In this document: positions 42,753 through 50,024 of the stretch, in pieces
How positions within the stretch are numbered: position 1 is the first letter of the stretch
Layout of the letters: every line of letters begins with the position of its first letter
NCBI RefSeq assembly: GCF_040689105.1
Contig: NZ_JBFBVU010000001.1
Coordinates: forward strand, 186,001 to 250,000
Reading direction: 5' to 3'
Length of the DNA: 64,000 bases
Source: Meridianimarinicoccus marinus
GTDB lineage: Bacteria > Pseudomonadota > Alphaproteobacteria > Rhodobacterales > Rhodobacteraceae
Position numbers and translations under genes: made by a program
The notes under the pieces: model-generated
Databases searched by the model: none
Seen by the model: the letters and a program-made list of their open reading frames with translations, nothing else
Told to the model about the DNA's origin: nothing

Positions 42753-43204
42753 TGGGCGTTGTCCGCTTTTACCACCTGACCCGAAGCCCGGTCGAAAACG
42801 CGCTGGCCCGTCTGCTGGAACGCGCCATCGGCGCCGGGCTGCGGGTCGAGGTGCGCGGGCGCAGCGCCGAAAAGCTTGACTGGCTGGATCAGAACCTCTG
42901 GCTTGGGGATGAGGCCGCCTTCCTGCCCCATGGACTGGCGGGCGGACCGCAGGACGACCTGCAACCGGTGCTGCTGACCCTGTCGGAAACCCTGTCCCCC
43001 GCCACCCGCTGCCTGATGAGCATCGAGGGCGCCCCGGTGGGGGAGGGGGAGGCCGCCGCGCTGGATCGGACCTTTATCCTGTTCGATGGCGGCAATGCGG
43101 AGGCGCTTGGCCACGCCCGTGGACAATGGAAAGCCCTGACCGCCGCCGGCGCCGAGGCCGAATACTGGAGCGAGGAAAGCGGCCGCTGGGAACGCAAGCG
43201 CTGA
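42752..43204 (+). CDS. holC: DNA polymerase III subunit chi
   Basis: Chi links the clamp loader to single-strand binding protein at the replication fork. The 150-residue length is standard. The family start VVRFYHLTRSPVENALARLL and the central LDWLDQNLWLGDEAAFLPHG near residue 48 are present, as is MSIEGAPVGEGEAAALDRTF near 88. Translation is coupled to pepA. Its convergent neighbour starts 19 bp beyond the stop. Confidence 0.92.
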   Translation: MGVVRFYHLTRSPVENALARLLERAIGAGLRVEVRGRSAEKLDWLDQNLWLGDEAAFLPHGLAGGPQDDLQPVLLTLSETLSPATRCLMSIEGAPVGEGEAAALDRTFILFDGGNAEALGHARGQWKALTAAGAEAEYWSEESGRWERKR

Positions 43205-43223
43205 TCGCGCGGGCAGGGGGCCG

Positions 43224-43805
43224 TCAGCGGGTCAGCACCATTCGGTCGCCGTTGATGGTGATCTGCTCGAACCGCGACAGATAGGACATGCCCAGAAGCG
43301 AGCCCGGCATGTCGCCCCGGCTGACCTGCGCGGGCACCTTGGTTTCCACCTGTCCGGCCAGTTCGACCCGGTCCAGCCAGACCCGCGCGGTTTCGATCTG
43401 GCCGTTGGCGGTGCGGGCGCGACCCAGAAAGGCCAGCTTGCCGGTGTCGATGCCGACCTTCGCGGCATCCTCAAGGCTCAGCACCATTTCGGTAGCACCG
43501 GTATCCACCAGGAAGTTGACCGGCGCGCCGTTGATCTTCAGCGCCATGTGGAAATGCCCGTCGCGCAGCCGGTTCAGGGTGATGGTCTCGCCCTCGGCCT
43601 GCACACTCTGTTGCAGGGTACTGCCCTGCCGGATGTCCTGCCACAGCCCGGCCCCCACGGCGATGCCCAGAAAGATCAGCCCCCAAAGCACCGCGTGCCG
43701 GGTCATCTGTCCAAGGTTGCGCCGGTTCGCCACCAGCACATAGCTGCCCACCAGCAGCCCCAGAAGAATGAGATAGATCAGCGATCCGATCTGGTCAGAA
43801 CCCAT
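43224..43805 (-). CDS. Membrane-anchored retropepsin-like aspartic protease (TIGR02281 type)
   Basis: A 193-residue single-domain aspartic protease of clan AA. Two N-terminal membrane segments (LIYLILLGLLVGSYVLV and AVLWGLIFLGIAVGAGLW) are followed by the protease domain with the catalytic NFLVDTGATEMVLSLEDA near residue 108. The domain ends SLLGMSYLSRFEQITI, then NGDRMVL. The active site probably faces the periplasm. Substrates are unknown. ATG 43805 gives the normal length. Confidence 0.88.
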   Translation of the reverse strand: MGSDQIGSLIYLILLGLLVGSYVLVANRRNLGQMTRHAVLWGLIFLGIAVGAGLWQDIRQGSTLQQSVQAEGETITLNRLRDGHFHMALKINGAPVNFLVDTGATEMVLSLEDAAKVGIDTGKLAFLGRARTANGQIETARVWLDRVELAGQVETKVPAQVSRGDMPGSLLGMSYLSRFEQITINGDRMVLTR

Positions 43806-43853
43806 GTGCGCCTCCAAGCCTGCCCTTTCAGATAGGCACTGTCGCACTCGAAG

Positions 43854-44477
43854 TCACGTCAGGGTCAGCACCCCGAGGTCGTGCAGGCCGTCCAGCACGA
43901 ATTGCACCGCCAGCGCGGCCAGCAGCATCCCCAGCAGGCGGGTGACCACCAGAATGCCGGTGCGGCCCAGAATGTGTTCGATCACGCCCGAGATCAGGAA
44001 CAGCAGCAGCACCAGCCCGATGACGGCGGCCAGCACCAGATGCACCTCCAGAATGCCCAGCCAGCCCGGCGCGCCGCTGCCGGTCAGCAGGACCATCGCC
44101 GCCATCGCCCCCGGCCCGGCGATCAGCGGCGTGGCCAGCGGAAACACCGACGGGTCGTGATCGGCATCCGGGGTGCGGCCCTCGCGGCGTTCGGTGCGGC
44201 GTTCGAACAGCATGTCCACGGCGATCAGGAACAACATCAGCCCGCCCGAAATGCGGAAGGCCGGCAGCGAAATCCCCAGCCCTTCCAGCACCGCGTTGCC
44301 GAACAGGCCGAAGATTGTTAGCACCACGAAGGCGATGGCGCAGGCGCGGAAGGCGATGCTGCGGCGGCGCGCCTTGTCCATACCGCTGGTCAGCGCCAGG
44401 AACAGGGGCGACATGCCGATCGGGTCGATGACCAGAAACAGCGTCACGAAGGTGCTGAGCGCAAAGGCGAGATCCAT
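43854..44477 (-). CDS. MarC-family integral membrane protein
   Basis: A 207-residue inner-membrane protein with about six hydrophobic helices. The opening LAFALSTFVTLFLVIDPIGM, then SPLFLALTSGMDKARRRSIA, is the MarC signature. LISVPAF-like segment ISLPAFRISGGLMLFLIAVD lies near residue 72 and FPLATPLIAGPGAMAAMVLL near 111. Despite its name the family is not an established drug pump; transport substrate is unknown. It lies between the protease and ABC-F genes on the same strand. Confidence 0.9.
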   Translation of the reverse strand: MDLAFALSTFVTLFLVIDPIGMSPLFLALTSGMDKARRRSIAFRACAIAFVVLTIFGLFGNAVLEGLGISLPAFRISGGLMLFLIAVDMLFERRTERREGRTPDADHDPSVFPLATPLIAGPGAMAAMVLLTGSGAPGWLGILEVHLVLAAVIGLVLLLFLISGVIEHILGRTGILVVTRLLGMLLAALAVQFVLDGLHDLGVLTLT

Positions 44478-44519
44478 GGGGCGGTCCTGTCCAGACGTGA
44501 GGCACGGCGCGGCGGCGGC

Positions 44520-46379
44520 TCAGCCCCCGGCCTTTTCCAGTTTGTCCTGTGCATCCAGCCACAGGCTTTCGGCGCGGTCCAGCGCCTCCATCACCTCGGC
44601 GTATTTCTTCTGCCAGACCTCGGCCTCGTTGATGCGCGGCGCGTCGTACAGTTCCGGGTCGGCCAGCTTGCCGGCCAGCCGGTCGCGCATCGCGTTCAGC
44701 TTGCCCAGCCGCTCCTCGCATTTGCGGACCTCGGCGCGCATGGCCATGATGCGGTCGCGCGAAGGCTTCTTCGGCGCAGGTTTCGCCGCAGCGGCCGCGG
44801 CCTTGGACTCGGGCTTCGGTTCGCCCGCCAGCAGCATCTTGCGATAGGCTTCCAGATCATCCTCATAGGGCGTCACGCGGCCATCCTTGACCAGCCACAG
44901 GCGGTCGGCCACGAGGCTGAGCAGATGCATGTCGTGGCTGACCAGGATCACCGCGCCGGAATAGGCGGCCAGCGCCTCGACCAGCGCCTCGCGGCTTTCC
45001 ATGTCCAGGTGGTTGGTCGGTTCGTCGAGGATCAGCATATGCGGCGCGTCCAACGTCGCCAGCAGCAGCGACAGCCGCGCCTTCTGACCGCCCGACAGGC
45101 GCGCGACCACCGTGTCGGCCTGATCCGCGCCCAGCCCGAACCCCGCCAGTTGCGCCCGCAGCTTCGCCGGCGGGCTGCCGGGGCGCTCGCGGCGCAGGTG
45201 GTCCAGCGGGGTTTCGTCGATCTCCAGCTCGTCCAGCTGGTGCTGGGCGAAATAGCCGATGCGCAGCTTCGAGGCGCGCACGATCCGCCCCGACATCGCC
45301 GGCAGTCGGTCCGACAGCAGCTTGGCCAGCGTTGACTTGCCCTGACCGTTCTTGCCCAGCAGCGCGATGCGGTCGTCCTGATCGATCCGCAGCGACAGTT
45401 TGCGCAGCACCGGCACCTCTCCATAGCCGACCTCGGCGCCTTCCATGGCGATGATCGGCGGCGACAGTTCTTCCGGCGCGGGGAAGGAGAACGCCCGGCT
45501 TTTCGCTTCCTCGGGCGAGGCGATGGGCGTCATCTTCTCCAGCATCTTGACCCGGCTTTGCGCCTGTTTGGCCTTGCTGGCCTTGGCCTTGAAGCGATCC
45601 ACGAAGGCTTGCAGATGGGCGCGCCGTGCGTCCTGTTTCTTGGACTGGGCCGCCAGCACCGCGCGCTGTTCGGCGCGCTGGCGCACGAACTGGTCGTAAG
45701 GGCCCTGGTAGAAGGTCAGCTTGCGGTTTTCCAGATGCAGAATCGCGCCCACCGCCCGGTTCAGCAGCCCGCGGTCGTGGCTGATGATGATCACCGAATG
45801 GGGATAGCGCGCCAGATAGCTTTCCAGCCAGACCGCCCCTTCAAGATCCAGATAGTTTGTCGGTTCGTCCAGCAGCAGCAGGTCGGGCTGGGCAAACAGC
45901 ACCGCCGCCAGCGCCACCCGCATCCGCCAGCCGCCCGAAAAGGCCGAGCACGGCATCCGCTGTTCGGCGTCGTCGAATCCCAGCCCCTTCAGGATGGCCG
46001 AAGCGCGGCCCTCTGCCGACCAGGCGTCAATATCGGCCAGCCGGGTCTGGATGTCGGCGATGCGGGTCGGATCGCTGGCGGTCTCGGCCTCGACCAGCAG
46101 GGCGGCGCGCTCGGTATCGGCGGCCAGCACCGTGTCCAGCAGCGTGGTTTCCGAGGAGGGCACCTCCTGGGCGACGCCGCCGATGCGGGCGCGCTCGGGC
46201 AGGCTGATGCGCCCGCCTTCCAGCACCAGCTCGCCACGGATCAGGCGGAACAGCGTGGTCTTGCCGGTGCCGTTCCGGCCGACAAGGCCAACCTTGTGAC
46301 CAGTGGGAATGACGGCGCTGGCCCCTTCAAACAGGGGACGGCCTTCGACGGAATACGAGATATCTTCGATGCGCAACAT
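44520..46379 (-). CDS. ABC-F family ATPase (Uup/YheS-like)
   Basis: A 619-residue soluble protein with two fused ABC ATPase domains and no membrane helices, of the class that acts on ribosomes. Domain 1 has Walker A GLVGRNGTGKTTLF near residue 32, the ABC-F signature CSAFSGGWRMRVALAAVL near 144 and LLLDEPTNYLDLE. The linker is basic (AFVDRFKAKASKAKQAQSRV). Domain 2 has LLGKNGQGKSTLAKLL near 339, VARLSGGQKARLSLLLATL and LILDEPTNHLDMES. A C-terminal coiled coil follows (MAMRAEVRKCEERLGKL). This layout fits Uup or YheS. Whether it serves ribosome rescue or assembly is not decidable here. Confidence 0.93.
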   Translation of the reverse strand: MLRIEDISYSVEGRPLFEGASAVIPTGHKVGLVGRNGTGKTTLFRLIRGELVLEGGRISLPERARIGGVAQEVPSSETTLLDTVLAADTERAALLVEAETASDPTRIADIQTRLADIDAWSAEGRASAILKGLGFDDAEQRMPCSAFSGGWRMRVALAAVLFAQPDLLLLDEPTNYLDLEGAVWLESYLARYPHSVIIISHDRGLLNRAVGAILHLENRKLTFYQGPYDQFVRQRAEQRAVLAAQSKKQDARRAHLQAFVDRFKAKASKAKQAQSRVKMLEKMTPIASPEEAKSRAFSFPAPEELSPPIIAMEGAEVGYGEVPVLRKLSLRIDQDDRIALLGKNGQGKSTLAKLLSDRLPAMSGRIVRASKLRIGYFAQHQLDELEIDETPLDHLRRERPGSPPAKLRAQLAGFGLGADQADTVVARLSGGQKARLSLLLATLDAPHMLILDEPTNHLDMESREALVEALAAYSGAVILVSHDMHLLSLVADRLWLVKDGRVTPYEDDLEAYRKMLLAGEPKPESKAAAAAAKPAPKKPSRDRIMAMRAEVRKCEERLGKLNAMRDRLAGKLADPELYDAPRINEAEVWQKKYAEVMEALDRAESLWLDAQDKLEKAGG

Positions 46380-46421
46380 GAGGGGCGGTTATCACCGACG
46401 CCCGCCCGGCAAAAGGGGGGA

Positions 46422-47339
46422 TCAGCCCCAATCTTCGGTTCCGGGCACCTGGCGCACCTGGCTCAGGGCGTGGGCGACGAAACCGGGGATGCGGCCGGGC
46501 AGGACCTCGGCCTCGGACCACAGCGCGGTCAGCGGCGCCATGTCGAAGCGATGGTCGGCCAGCACCGGCACCAGCGCGCCGCGATCCAGCGCCGGGGCCA
46601 GCGCCCATACCGGGCCGAACAGCACGCCTTCACCGCCGCAAGCGGCCTCGACCGCCGTGGACAGGGCGCCAAGGCTCAGCGCGCCGTTGCGGCGGATCGA
46701 ATGCCGGCGTCCGTCGCGCCCGGTCAGGCGCAGCGGCGCGGTCATCTCGCTGCGATGGCGGAACACATGCTGGTGGCCGACCAGATCGGCGGCCTCGCGC
46801 GGGGCGCCGTGGCGCGACAGATAGCCGGGGGCGGCCACCAGCATCTGCCGGCACTCGGCCAGCTTCTGCCGTCCCAGCCCCAGCCGCCGCGCCACCGGAT
46901 CGCAGGTCAGCACCAGATCGGCGCCGGTCTGATCCGGGGCGGGGGCCGGATCGCCCAGCACCAGGTCAATTTCCAGCCCCGGATGGCGGGCACGGAACGA
47001 CAGCAGCCAGGCCGCCACATGGGCACGGCCAAAATCGGCCGGGGCCGCCACCCGCAGCAGCCCTTTCAGACGCTCGGGCTGCCGGGCGATCCCGGCCTCC
47101 AGCATGTCGATCTGGGCCAGCAGACGGCGCAGCGCCTCGTAATACTGGCGCCCGGCTTCGGTCGGTTCGGTCGCCCCGGTGCCGCGTTCCAGCAGACGCA
47201 CGCCCAGCCGGGATTCCAGCCGGGTCAGCCGCCGCGACACCGAAGACGCCTCCAGATCCGCTTCCCGCGCAACCGCGCGCAGCGAGCCCAATTCGATGAC
47301 CCTCAGAAACAGGCGTTGATCGAGATATCCGCGGGTCAT
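46422..47339 (-). CDS. LysR-family transcriptional regulator
   Basis: A 305-residue regulator with an N-terminal winged HTH (FLRVIELGSLRAVAREADLE near residue 10, then SSVSRRLTRLESRLGVRLLE) and a periplasmic-binding-like effector domain (PADFGRAHVAAWLLSFRARH near 110). ATG 47339 is the start of the conserved HTH; 24 upstream in-frame codons look non-coding. It is divergent from ndk across 256 bp. No metabolic target gene lies next to it, so regulon and ligand are unknown. Confidence 0.88.
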   Translation of the reverse strand: MTRGYLDQRLFLRVIELGSLRAVAREADLEASSVSRRLTRLESRLGVRLLERGTGATEPTEAGRQYYEALRRLLAQIDMLEAGIARQPERLKGLLRVAAPADFGRAHVAAWLLSFRARHPGLEIDLVLGDPAPAPDQTGADLVLTCDPVARRLGLGRQKLAECRQMLVAAPGYLSRHGAPREAADLVGHQHVFRHRSEMTAPLRLTGRDGRRHSIRRNGALSLGALSTAVEAACGGEGVLFGPVWALAPALDRGALVPVLADHRFDMAPLTALWSEAEVLPGRIPGFVAHALSQVRQVPGTEDWG

Positions 47340-47595
47340 TCTGCCAAACTGTTGCAATTTAGACAACAAACTGCGTCTGAGTGCTTCATTGTGCAAGAAA
47401 AAACGCAACACTTGGCGGTTCCGGCGGTGTCTGGCCCAAATTCTGGGCCGGATGCCATTCCGGGCGCAGCATGAAAGCCCGCGCCCGCCATCGCAACAGG
47501 TGACTTTTCAACCGCCCGCGCCCGTGTTAGCAGACGCGCGATTTCGTCCGGACACGGCGTCCGGCACGATCCAACCTTCTGAAGGATTTCCCAAC

Positions 47596-48018
47596 ATGGC
47601 GACCGAACGCACCCTGTCGATCATCAAACCCGACGCCACCAAGCGCAACCTGACCGGCAAGATCAACGCCAAGTTCGAAGACGCGGGCCTGCGCATTGTC
47701 GCACAGAAGCGCATTCACCTGACCAAGGCGCAGGCCGGCCAGTTCTATTCCGTGCACGCCGAACGCCCGTTTTATGACGAACTGTGCGAATTCATGGCCT
47801 CCGAGCCGGTGGTCGTGCAGGTGCTGGAAGGGGAAGGCGCCATTGCCAAGAACCGCGAAGTCATGGGCGCCACCAACCCCGCCGATGCCGCCCCCGGCAC
47901 CATCCGCGCCGAATTCGCGGAATCGGTCGGTGAAAACTCGGTCCACGGTTCCGACGCACCGGAAACCGCTGCCGAGGAAATCGCCTATTTCTTCTCGGGT
48001 CTTGAACTGGTGGGCTGA
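47596..48018 (+). CDS. ndk: Nucleoside diphosphate kinase
   Basis: Transfers gamma-phosphate among nucleotides. The 140-residue protein is full length: TERTLSIIKPDATKRNLTGK at residue 3, ERPFYDELCEFMASEPVVVQ near 56, GATNPADAAPGTIRAEFAES near 93 and the active-site NSVHGSDAPETAAEEIAYFF with catalytic His near 117. GAAGGA lies ten bases before the ATG. Its last 34 bases overlap the convergent TfoX-like gene. Confidence 0.97.
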   Translation: MATERTLSIIKPDATKRNLTGKINAKFEDAGLRIVAQKRIHLTKAQAGQFYSVHAERPFYDELCEFMASEPVVVQVLEGEGAIAKNREVMGATNPADAAPGTIRAEFAESVGENSVHGSDAPETAAEEIAYFFSGLELVG

Positions 48019-48362
48019 TCAGACCGCCTGATCACCCCGATTTCGGCGAGGGCCGCGTCCATCCGGGCGTGGCCCTTTTGCTGTTCTGGGGCGGCTTTTG
48101 CAGCTGCTTTCAGGGCGTCGAATCGTGCGCGCAGGGCGGTTTTTTCGGCACCCTGGCAGTCGTTCCACGGGCGGCCCTGCAGGCCCATCACCATGGCATA
48201 ATAGGCAATGAAATGGGGGCGGTGCCCCTGCGCCAGCAGGCGTCCATAGGCGGCGTCGGGACCCAGTTCATGCAGATCCTCGGCGGACTGGATGCCCACC
48301 CTGGCAAAGGCCTCGGCCATGGCCGGGCCAAGATTGCGGATCTGGGAAATGGGGGTGGGCAT
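47985..48362 (-). CDS. TfoX C-terminal-domain protein
   Basis: A 125-residue protein consisting of a TfoX C-terminal (helix-hairpin-helix-like) domain: ISQIRNLGPAMAEAFARVGI at residue 5, SAEDLHELGPDAAYGRLLAQ near 26 and FIAYYAMVMGLQGRPWNDC near 51. A charged tail follows. There is no N-terminal TfoX domain, so a competence role is not implied. Its coding end runs 34 bases into the 3' end of ndk on the other strand. It follows the two small peptide ORFs on the minus strand. Confidence 0.82.
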   Translation of the reverse strand: MPTPISQIRNLGPAMAEAFARVGIQSAEDLHELGPDAAYGRLLAQGHRPHFIAYYAMVMGLQGRPWNDCQGAEKTALRARFDALKAAAKAAPEQQKGHARMDAALAEIGVIRRSDQPTSSRPEKK

Positions 48363-48415
48363 GGGCGCGTCCTTTTACGCTGGGCATAGCCCGGACGCGC
48401 CCATGGGGGAAAGGG

Positions 48416-48517
48416 TCAGATCATGGCCCAGTCGGTGAAGACAAAGCCGGGACGCCGGCTCTCCTGGCCGGGTTTCTGCGCGGGGGTCGGGCGGGTCGGC
48501 GCGGCTGTCTTTTTCAT
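48416..48517 (-). CDS. Short ORF, 33-residue Pro-rich peptide ending FTDWAMI
   Basis: ATG 48517 has AAAGGA six bases upstream and the frame ends at TGA 48416. The product starts MKKTAAPTRPTPAQKPG, is rich in Pro, Arg, Lys and Thr, and ends GFVFTDWAMI. It shares its C-terminal pattern F-x-DWA-x-I and Pro/Thr/Gln-rich N-terminal half with the neighbouring 36-residue ORF at 48655-48765. It is too short for a signal peptide plus mature domain; cytoplasmic location or use as a precursor peptide are both possible. I do not recognise a function. Small inverted repeats lie just upstream (48562-48580, 48584-48599). Confidence 0.5.
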   Translation of the reverse strand: MKKTAAPTRPTPAQKPGQESRRPGFVFTDWAMI

Positions 48518-48654
48518 GTCGTGTCCTTTCGATCACTCACGGTAACTGAAGCCTCAACGCCGAACATGCGGGGGATGTTCCCCGGCCTCGGGTCAGGCCG
48601 CGCCTGAGATAAGCAGAGCAGGCGCCACTCCAAGGGGCACGGGGCGAAAAAGGC

Positions 48655-48765
48655 TCAGATTGACGCCCAGTCACGAAACTGCACCGGCGGGCTTTGAACG
48701 GGCGCAGAAGGCGCCTGCGCGGTCGTCGGTCGCTGCGGGTCGGGCTGTGTGACAGGCGTTGCCAT
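48655..48765 (-). CDS. Short ORF, 36-residue Pro-rich peptide ending FRDWASI
   Basis: ATG 48765 has AAGGAAGG about five bases upstream, the best ribosome site in this stretch, and the frame ends at TGA 48655. The peptide MATPVTQPDPQRPTTAQAPS, then APVQSPPVQFRDWASI, has about nine prolines, no cysteine and a single Trp. The last seven residues match the 33-residue ORF downstream at F, D, W, A and I. An AT-rich stretch with a TTGACA box on the same strand lies immediately upstream. The paired ORFs look like tandem paralogues; function unknown. Confidence 0.5.
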   Translation of the reverse strand: MATPVTQPDPQRPTTAQAPSAPVQSPPVQFRDWASI

Positions 48766-48783
48766 TGGAACCTTCCTTAATCC

Positions 48784-48850
48784 GTTTGTCCCATTCAATA
48801 ATTACAGAGTAATATAATTACAAAATCAATGTCAATTTAGACTAATGGTT
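48784..48850 (-). promoter_or_regulatory. AT-rich promoter region of the short-ORF pair
   Basis: This is the most AT-rich segment of the window. On the minus strand a perfect TTGACA lies at 48835-48830, with -10 candidates ATTACT (16 bp spacing) or TACTCT (18 bp) downstream; TATATT is also present but too close (13 bp). It sits 20-70 bp before the 36-residue ORF. A promoter is likely, but the exact -10 is not resolved. Confidence 0.45.
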
Positions 48851-48854
48851 ACCG

Positions 48855-48989
48855 TTAAGATTTCCAGTCCGGAAAGCCCGACTGTTCCACGGCCGCAACA
48901 GGTTGGGCCAAGCTTCTGACAACAAGGAATTTTGGGGGAAGGGTGTCGAGCGGAGCATGGCGCTGGACCAGGGAGGAGCATTGGGACAT
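48855..48989 (-). CDS. Doubtful short ORF, 44 residues ending FPDWKS
   Basis: ATG 48989 has GGAG five bases upstream and the frame ends at TAA 48855. The product starts MSQCSSLVQRHAPLDTLPPK and ends AVEQSGFPDWKS. Its F-x-DW near the C terminus recalls the two short ORFs further along the same strand, but only three residues match and the tail differs in length. It could be a divergent third member or a chance frame. Included with low confidence because nothing else fills this stretch. Confidence 0.2.
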   Translation of the reverse strand: MSQCSSLVQRHAPLDTLPPKFLVVRSLAQPVAAVEQSGFPDWKS

Positions 48990-49174
48990 GCCATCTCCGT
49001 CCGACGGGATCACCTTGGCAGATTCGGGGGGCGGCGGACAATGCACTTGCAGCATCGCTCCGCTGTACAGCGGTCACCAACCTGCATTTAGGGCGCATAT
49101 ATTCCCATATGATGATTATTTGTGCGGTTCCGGTGCCGCCGCGCCGCCAAAGGCCATCGCGCAGGGTCGAAACC

Positions 49175-49204
49175 ACCGGACCGGGCGCGCGGGCCGGGTC
49201 CGGT
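49175..49204 (-). terminator. Hairpin downstream of fabI
   Basis: ACCGGACC and GGTCCGGT form a perfect eight-base stem about 25 bp beyond the fabI stop, with a GC-rich 14-base interior that can extend the pairing. No T-run follows, so it is a weak or Rho-assisted terminator, or a 3'-end stabiliser for the fab operon. Confidence 0.5.
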
Positions 49205-49228
49205 CGGGGGGGGCTTTGGCCCGCGTGC

Positions 49229-50017
49229 CTACAGGTTGTCCGGCTGCGACATGCCCAGAATGTGGAAGCCGCCATCGACGCGGATGATCTCGCCCGTGGT
49301 GCAGGCGCCATAGTCCGAGGCCAGGTAGACCGCGGTGCCGCCCACGGCTTCCAGCGTTGCATTCGATCGCAGCGGCGCGTTCATCTCGGTGTTGCGATAG
49401 GTCTTGCGCGCGCCGCCGATGGCCGCCCCGGCCAATGTCTTCATCGGGCCGGGCGACACTGCGTTGACGCGAATCCCGTCCGGGCCCAGGTCATTGGCCA
49501 GATAGCGCACCGCGCTTTCCAGCGCCGCCTTGGCCACGCCCATCACGTTGTAGAACGGCGTCACCCGGTTCGAGCCCTGGTAGGTCAGGGTCAGGATGGT
49601 GCCGCCTTCGGTCATCATCGGCTTGGCGCGCCGCGCCAGTTCGATCAGCGAATAGCACGAGATATTCATCGAATTCAGGAAATTGGCGCGGGTGGTGTCG
49701 GAAAACCGACCGTTCAGCTCGGCCTTGTCCGAAAACGCCACCGCATGGACCAGGAAATCCAGCCGGTCCCAGCGCGCCGACAATTGTTCGAAACAGCGAT
49801 CCATCGAGGCGTCGTCGGTCACATCCACATCGACCAGAAAGTCGGAGCCCACCGATTCGGCCAATGGCGCCACGCGTTTGCCAAAGGCCTCGCCCTGATA
49901 GGTGAAGGCCAGTTCCGCGCCCTCGGCAGCCATCGCGCGGGCAATGCCCCAGGCGATGGAACGTTCGTTGGCAACCCCCAGAATGAGGCCGCGCTTTCCG
50001 GTCATCAGATCCGCCAT
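49229..50017 (-). CDS. fabI: Enoyl-ACP reductase FabI
   Basis: NADH-dependent last step of fatty-acid elongation, and the triclosan target in other bacteria. The 262-residue protein has the cofactor start LMTGKRGLILGVANERSIAW at residue 4, LAFTYQGEAFGKRV, and the catalytic Tyr/Lys region YNVMGVAKAALESAVRYLAN near 155. GPMKTLAGAAIGG follows near 190. It is last in the fabA-fabB-fabI operon, seven bases after fabB. Confidence 0.95.
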   Translation of the reverse strand: MADLMTGKRGLILGVANERSIAWGIARAMAAEGAELAFTYQGEAFGKRVAPLAESVGSDFLVDVDVTDDASMDRCFEQLSARWDRLDFLVHAVAFSDKAELNGRFSDTTRANFLNSMNISCYSLIELARRAKPMMTEGGTILTLTYQGSNRVTPFYNVMGVAKAALESAVRYLANDLGPDGIRVNAVSPGPMKTLAGAAIGGARKTYRNTEMNAPLRSNATLEAVGGTAVYLASDYGACTTGEIIRVDGGFHILGMSQPDNL

Positions 50018-50024
50018 AATTGCG

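Larger units (their letters stand above)
48766..49228. other. 463-bp stretch between short ORF pair and fabI
   Basis: No recognisable gene fills this interval. It holds the AT-rich promoter region (48784-48850), the doubtful 44-residue frame (48855-48989) and a hairpin after fabI (49175-49204). An AT-rich patch also lies around 49097-49120 (CATATATTCCCATATGATG). The middle part, 48900-49080, gave no similarity to a family I know in any frame. Confidence 0.6.

Noticed and set aside
48903..49091. 62-codon plus-strand frame in the gap beyond fabI
   Set aside because: No ribosome site or recognisable composition; it crosses the doubtful 44-residue frame and nothing favours it.
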